Below, one piece after another: positions 60,453 through 64,000 of a stretch of DNA of 64,000 nt (the first letter of the stretch is position 1; the number at the start of each line of letters is the position of its first letter). The translations under genes and the position numbers were made by a program. This DNA comes from an uncultured Collinsella sp. (GTDB taxonomy: Bacteria; Actinomycetota; Coriobacteriia; Coriobacteriales; Coriobacteriaceae). The notes beneath the pieces are model-generated. The model made no database searches and was not told the DNA's origin. It saw only the letters and a program-made list of their open reading frames with translations. The stretch spans positions 20,580 to 84,579 of the forward strand of contig CAADUO010000043.1 in the NCBI GenBank assembly GCA_900752215.1, written 5' to 3'.

Positions 60453-61966
60453 TACAGCTCGCCTCCCTTCCCGGCAAAATCGGGCGCGACGGAAAGCGCG
60501 GGCGCACCCGTGGCGGTATCGGCAAAGCCGCGCTCCAGGGCGCGAGCAAACGTGAGCAGCTGACGGTCCTTAAAGGCCGGACCAACCAGCTGGGCAGAAA
60601 CGGGCAGCTGAGTGTCCTTGCCCAGGCCCAGCGGCACCGAGATACCACCGTTGCCGCAAATGTTGAGCGAGATGGTGTACAGGTCCGAAAGGTACATCTG
60701 CGTGGGGTCGCTAATCTCGCCAAACTTAAAGGCCGTGCGCGGCGAGGCGGGCATGAGGATGGTGTCCACCTTGGCATACGCGGCGTCGTAGTCCTGCGTG
60801 ATGAGCGTGCGGGCCTTTTGCGCGGCATAGTAGTACTTGTCGTACACGCCCGAGCTCAGCAGGTAGGCGCCGAGCATCTGACGGCGCTTGGCCTCGGCGC
60901 CAAAGCCGTGGGCGCGCGAAAGGGAGCTCTGGTCGGACAGGTTGGCGCAGCCCTCCTCCTGGTAGCCATAGCGAATGCCGTCGAAACGTGCCAGGTTGGA
61001 GAACGCCTCGGCCGGGCCGATGACGTAGTAGGCGGCGATGGCGGCGTCCAGGTGCGGCAGGTCGACCTCGACCAGCTCGGCACCCTGGTTCTGCAGCTCC
61101 TGGGCGGCGCGCTGAACAGCGGCCTTGACCTCGGGCGTCAGGCCCTCGGCCTCCATAAACGCGGGGATGATGCCCACGCGCTTGCCCTCGATGCTGTCGT
61201 TGAGATGTTCGGTAAAGTCGACGGCGCAATCCTGGCTGGTGCAGTCGTACGGATCGTGGCCCGCACCGGTAAGCGCGTTCATGGCCAGCGCGACGTCCTC
61301 GACCGTGCGGCCGAAGGGGCCAACCTGGTCGAGCGACGAGCCAAAGGCAACCACGCCGTAACGGCTCACGGCGCCGTACGTGGGCTTAAAGCCCACCACG
61401 CCGCACAGCGACGCCGGCTGGCGAATGGAGCCGCCGGTGTCCGAGCCCAGCGAGAGCGCGACCTCGCCCGCGGCGACGGCGGCAGCGGAGCCGCCCGAGG
61501 AGCCGCCGGGCACGCGCTCGGTATCCCAGGGGTTGTTGGTGCGGTGGAACGCCGAGCTCTCGGTGGAGCTACCAAAGGCAAACTCGTCCATGTTGGCCTT
61601 GCCCATGGGCAGGCAGCCGGCATCGAGCATGCGCTGGACGCAGGTGGCGGTGTAGACGCTCTGGTAGTCCCCGAGCATGCGGGAAGCGCAGGTGGTACGC
61701 GTGCCCACGAGGTTCATGTTGTCCTTGATGGCCAGCGGCACGCCCGCGAGCGGGGGCAGCGGCTTGCCTGCGGCACGGTCGGCATCCACGCGCGCAGCGG
61801 CCTCGAGCGCAAGCTCGGGCGCCACCTGCAGGAATGCCTGGACCCCGCACTCGCGCGCCTCGATGGCGGCAAGGGAGGCCTGAGCCACCTCGGTAGCGGT
61901 AAAGTCACCGGCGGCAACGCCTGCGGCGATCTGGGCAGCGGTAAGGGAATCGAAGCTCTGCGCCAT
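60452..61966 (-). CDS. gatA: Asp/Glu-tRNA amidotransferase subunit A
   Basis: Amidase that frees ammonia from glutamine (504 aa, family normal). The catalytic Lys-cisSer-Ser triad lies in PLAIKDNMNLVG, GSDTGGSIRQPASLCGVVGFKPTYG and the GSSGGSAAAVAAG run. It is the middle gene of gatC-gatA-gatB; both junctions overlap as TAATG, so the three subunits are made in step. Confidence 0.97.
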   Translation of the reverse strand: MAQSFDSLTAAQIAAGVAAGDFTATEVAQASLAAIEARECGVQAFLQVAPELALEAAARVDADRAAGKPLPPLAGVPLAIKDNMNLVGTRTTCASRMLGDYQSVYTATCVQRMLDAGCLPMGKANMDEFAFGSSTESSAFHRTNNPWDTERVPGGSSGGSAAAVAAGEVALSLGSDTGGSIRQPASLCGVVGFKPTYGAVSRYGVVAFGSSLDQVGPFGRTVEDVALAMNALTGAGHDPYDCTSQDCAVDFTEHLNDSIEGKRVGIIPAFMEAEGLTPEVKAAVQRAAQELQNQGAELVEVDLPHLDAAIAAYYVIGPAEAFSNLARFDGIRYGYQEEGCANLSDQSSLSRAHGFGAEAKRRQMLGAYLLSSGVYDKYYYAAQKARTLITQDYDAAYAKVDTILMPASPRTAFKFGEISDPTQMYLSDLYTISLNICGNGGISVPLGLGKDTQLPVSAQLVGPAFKDRQLLTFARALERGFADTATGAPALSVAPDFAGKGGEL

Positions 61967-62277
61967 TACTCGCTCTCCCCCTCTCCCAAAATGGACGGCA
62001 CGCGGAAGTAGCGGTCGCGCGCGCTGCCGGCGTTTTCGAGCGCGACGTCGAGCGGCAGGTCGCGCTCGGGCTTGCGCAGGTCGTCGCCCATCACGTTGGA
62101 CAGGCTTCCGATGGGATGGAACGTGGGCTCCACGTCGGGCAAGTCATATTGCAAGACGGGCTCGAGCATCTGGACGGCGTCGTTCAGGTAGGACGTCATC
62201 TGGGCGAGCTCGTCATCGGTCAGTGCGATCTTTGCGTACTCGGCGATGCCGTGCACATCTTTCTCGCTGAGTGCCAT
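61966..62277 (-). CDS. gatC: Asp/Glu-tRNA amidotransferase subunit C
   Basis: Small (103 aa) subunit that straps GatA to GatB. MALSEKDVHGIAEYAKIALTDDEL and the DVEPTFHPIG motif (usually VxPTxH) are typical. Start ATG at 62277 with GGAAGGGAGCGCCT; the earlier codon at 62295 is rejected. First gene of the operon. Confidence 0.95.
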   Translation of the reverse strand: MALSEKDVHGIAEYAKIALTDDELAQMTSYLNDAVQMLEPVLQYDLPDVEPTFHPIGSLSNVMGDDLRKPERDLPLDVALENAGSARDRYFRVPSILGEGESE

Positions 62278-62582
62278 AGGCGCTCCCTTCCGCATAACAG
62301 TTAAACCGCTCTAGTATACAGGGCAACGCCGGCTTGGAGCAGGTGCTTTACCTAAATGCAGCGAAAACGTAACGAGGACGGCGGTTGGCAGGGCGCGGGC
62401 TGGCGGTTCTGCAGCAAAACCGCACCGTCCATAGCGAAAACCGCGCCGCCCACAGCGAAAACCATCACAACATTCGACACTTTTCGCCAAAATCGCGATT
62501 TTCATCGAATGTTGTGATGGTTTGGAAGTCCCCGACCACCACAAAGGTGCCTGTCCCCTTTGTGGTGGTTCTGGAGAATGTC
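62278..62582. repeat. Gap between sortase and gatC with two hairpins
   Basis: No gene is supported here. 62459-62477 and 62505-62523 form an exact 19-bp inverted repeat (AAACCATCACAACATTCGA). 62535-62569 is an inverted copy, 34/35 identical, of the hairpin terminator at 25481-25515. On the minus strand both lie after the sortase stop and probably act in ending that transcript. Confidence 0.65.
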
Positions 62583-63521
62583 TTATGCCGAGGCCTTGGC
62601 CTTGCGGCGCTTGCGGACCGCGTGGATCACGATGTCCAGCAGCAACAGCACAATGGCCATGACCACAATGAGCACAGCAAACTCGCGCTTGCCCCAGTGA
62701 CGGCCGGCCAGCGACTTTTGCTTGTCGACGTCCTTCTTGCTGTACTTGGTGCGCACGCAATGCACCAGCAGACGATGGTCGTTCACGCCGTAGGGCGTGC
62801 AAGTAACGAGCGTCACCTTGTCGGCGCCGGGCTCGATGGTCAGCGACTCCATCTCCTCGGGCAGCACGACCCCGGAGTCCACCATCTTGTAGGCGAGCGT
62901 CTTGTTCATGGTGTGCAGCAGCACCAGGTCGCCGGGCTCCAGCGAGTGGATGTCGTCGAACATGCTCAGGTTGCGCATGCCCGAGTGCGCGGTGAGCACG
63001 CAATGCGTCGAGGTGCCGCCCACCGGCAGGCTCGTGCCCTCCAGGTGGCCGACGCCCGCCATAAGGACTTCTTCGCTCGTGCCGTGGTAAATGGGCATGC
63101 TCACGTCGATGGAGGGGATCTCGACCCAGCTCATCATGGGGTCGCGGTCAAAAATGAGCTGCTGGGCGTAGGGCTCGATCTGGTCGGCGGGGAGCTCGGT
63201 GGCCTCGCCCGCCAGCTGCTCGTTAAAGGAGCGCGCCTGGAGCAGGATGCGCTCGCGCTCCTCGGCAGACAGCGCGTCCACGGTGCTGGACACCGTGCTG
63301 ATCTGGTTGAACACGCCCGAGGCTTCGAGCCGGTCCAAGATCCACGGCCAGGTCATAAGGCCCACGCCAATAAGGATGATGACGATGGTGATGAGCCGAT
63401 CGGCCCAGCGCGGCAACCGCTTGCGACGACGCTTGGGTTTTGGTTGAGGTTTGGGCTGAGGGCTTGAGCCACCGTTTGTCGCGGCGTTATTGCTCTTCAT
63501 ATGTTTGGCGCCCTGCACCAT
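62583..63521 (-). CDS. Class C sortase (pilus-type)
   Basis: Membrane transpeptidase (312 aa) that joins pilin or surface proteins at LPxTG-like motifs. An N-terminal basic stretch and one span (about 42-62, RLITIVIILIGVGLMTWPW) are followed by the catalytic domain: His in VLTAHSGM, Cys in TLVTCTPYGVNDHRLLVHCVR with the active Arg. A second span near the C-terminus (about 285-305) is typical of class C. GAGGAGTGACCGGCG gives the start. No pilin gene is in the window; substrates are probably elsewhere. Confidence 0.93.
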   Translation of the reverse strand: MVQGAKHMKSNNAATNGGSSPQPKPQPKPKRRRKRLPRWADRLITIVIILIGVGLMTWPWILDRLEASGVFNQISTVSSTVDALSAEERERILLQARSFNEQLAGEATELPADQIEPYAQQLIFDRDPMMSWVEIPSIDVSMPIYHGTSEEVLMAGVGHLEGTSLPVGGTSTHCVLTAHSGMRNLSMFDDIHSLEPGDLVLLHTMNKTLAYKMVDSGVVLPEEMESLTIEPGADKVTLVTCTPYGVNDHRLLVHCVRTKYSKKDVDKQKSLAGRHWGKREFAVLIVVMAIVLLLLDIVIHAVRKRRKAKASA

Positions 63522-63678
63522 CGCCGGTCACTCCTCTACAACTCAAGTTGTCTAAACAAATAATAGCCGATTAGCGAGCCCATGCGCCGGACAACGCAGC
63601 TAAACAGCATTGCGCGGCGCGAGCATGGGCCCGCATTTGCGTTTTCAAAATGTCCCGAATCGGTTGGGCGATTCGGGA

Positions 63679-63790
63679 TACAATGCCAATAGGAAACGAC
63701 GCACCCCGCGTAAGTGTTCGAAAGCGCGGGCGGCCTAGTTTTCTGGTTTTGTTAAATGCCCGGGCCGCTAACCCCGGGCATTCTTATTTG
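63679..63790 (+). ncRNA. Candidate antisense RNA convergent with a small membrane protein gene
   Basis: A TACAAT -10-like box (63679-63684) preceded by the inverted repeat CCCGAATCG/CGATTCGGG starts a gene-free stretch of about 100 nt. It has a CCCGCG/CGCGGG hairpin and ends in the AATGCCCGGG/CCCGGGCATT stem followed by CTTATTTG (63755-63787). The -35 box is weak. The 3' end overlaps the convergent small gene's terminator region, the layout of type I toxin-antitoxin loci. Confidence 0.45.
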
Positions 63791-63933
63791 CGCTTGCGGC
63801 GCAAATGCCGTCCACCGTCCGCACCGCGCGTGCGCCTACGGACCTTAAACCGAACCTCATACGAGTCAAGAAACGCGATGACGAACGTGCCCACCGCCGC
63901 GAGGGCGGCGAGCGCGTTAAGGAATTTCAGCAT
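63784..63933 (-). CDS. Small basic membrane protein, possible type I toxin
   Basis: A 49-aa protein: hydrophobic N-terminus LKFLNALAALAAVGTFVIAFL (about 2-22), then a strongly basic tail (VRFKVRRRTRG...LRRKRK). TCGGAGGTCCCCAA is a good ribosome site, so expression is likely. The pattern ALxxLxxxGTFVIAFL resembles holin-like toxins of type I systems such as TxpA/BsrG relatives; identity is weak by eye. A 12-bp GC-rich inverted repeat links its 5' leader (63958-63969) with the convergent RNA region (63724-63735). Confidence 0.55.
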   Translation of the reverse strand: MLKFLNALAALAAVGTFVIAFLDSYEVRFKVRRRTRGADGGRHLRRKRK

Positions 63934-64000
63934 TTGGGGACCTCCGATCGAGTCGTCGGCCGCCCGCGCACGGGATGCGTCGCAAGGGTATTTTACTGCG

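Noticed and set aside
62311..63003. Minus-strand 230-aa frame
   Set aside because: Overlaps the sortase gene in another frame and runs through the hairpin region; no similarity.

Overview
The window looks like chromosomal DNA of a gut Coriobacteriia member, most likely Collinsella (inference from high-GC coding sequence, the mix of actinobacterial and Firmicutes-style genes, several PTS systems and GatCAB; no rRNA is present to confirm it). Most genes are ordinary housekeeping or sugar-use genes on the minus strand.

Layout. 1-4955: a mannose-family PTS operon (IIB, IIC, partial IID) behind a degenerate LevR-type activator. 5.7-10.8 kb: guaA, L-asparaginase, a small XRE regulator with a 24-bp operator, a DUF1648-type membrane protein and ychF. 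10.9-16.2 kb: an alpha-glucoside PTS cluster (GH4 phospho-glucosidase, EIICB) divergent from a zinc dehydrogenase and a GntR/UTRA regulator, with operator-like palindromes between. 16.3-20.6 kb: a poly-ferredoxin protein, a truncated gldA paralogue, gldA and an iron alcohol dehydrogenase. 21.1-25.5 kb: two coupled unknown genes and a fused MurT-GatD enzyme. 25.5-26.5 kb: tRNA-Glu in a repeat-rich strip with duplicated tRNA 3' ends and a MITE-like element. 26.5-35.5 kb: type III glutamine synthetase, then a methionine cluster (metF, free-standing MetH activation domain, truncated-type metH) split by a cytosine methyltransferase and putative endonuclease. 35.6-46 kb: UPF0210 protein, methyltransferase, yhbY, a giant BTAD regulator, nagB, EIIA-Glc, glmM, rpsI-rplM. 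46-49.7 kb: patatin-like protein, repeat arrays, tmRNA and a PIN toxin-antitoxin pair. 49.8-57 kb: P-type ATPase, small membrane partner, a two-subunit ABC exporter and its AraC regulator. 57-64 kb: AAA/DUF4143 ATPase, gatCAB, class C sortase and a possible type I toxin-antitoxin locus.

How genes work together. The sugar genes link the GH4/EIICB pair with the free-standing EIIA-Glc, and nagB/glmM with amino-sugar supply to peptidoglycan, which MurT-GatD then amidates. MetF, MetH and the separate reactivation protein make methionine. GatCAB and tRNA-Glu/Gln charging are consistent with a lineage using the transamidation route.

The strongest undescribed-looking signal is a pair of about 130-nt nested hairpins at 36953-37086 and 58637-58765. 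They have unrelated outer arms but share loop sequences, three compensatory pairs in the apical stem, and the same sense orientation 10-17 nt after a stop codon. Other notable items are the convergent small membrane protein/RNA locus at the right edge, the restriction-modification insertion in the met cluster, the fixed-period alternating inverted repeats, and a LevR homologue that has lost its sigma-54 and ATPase motifs.
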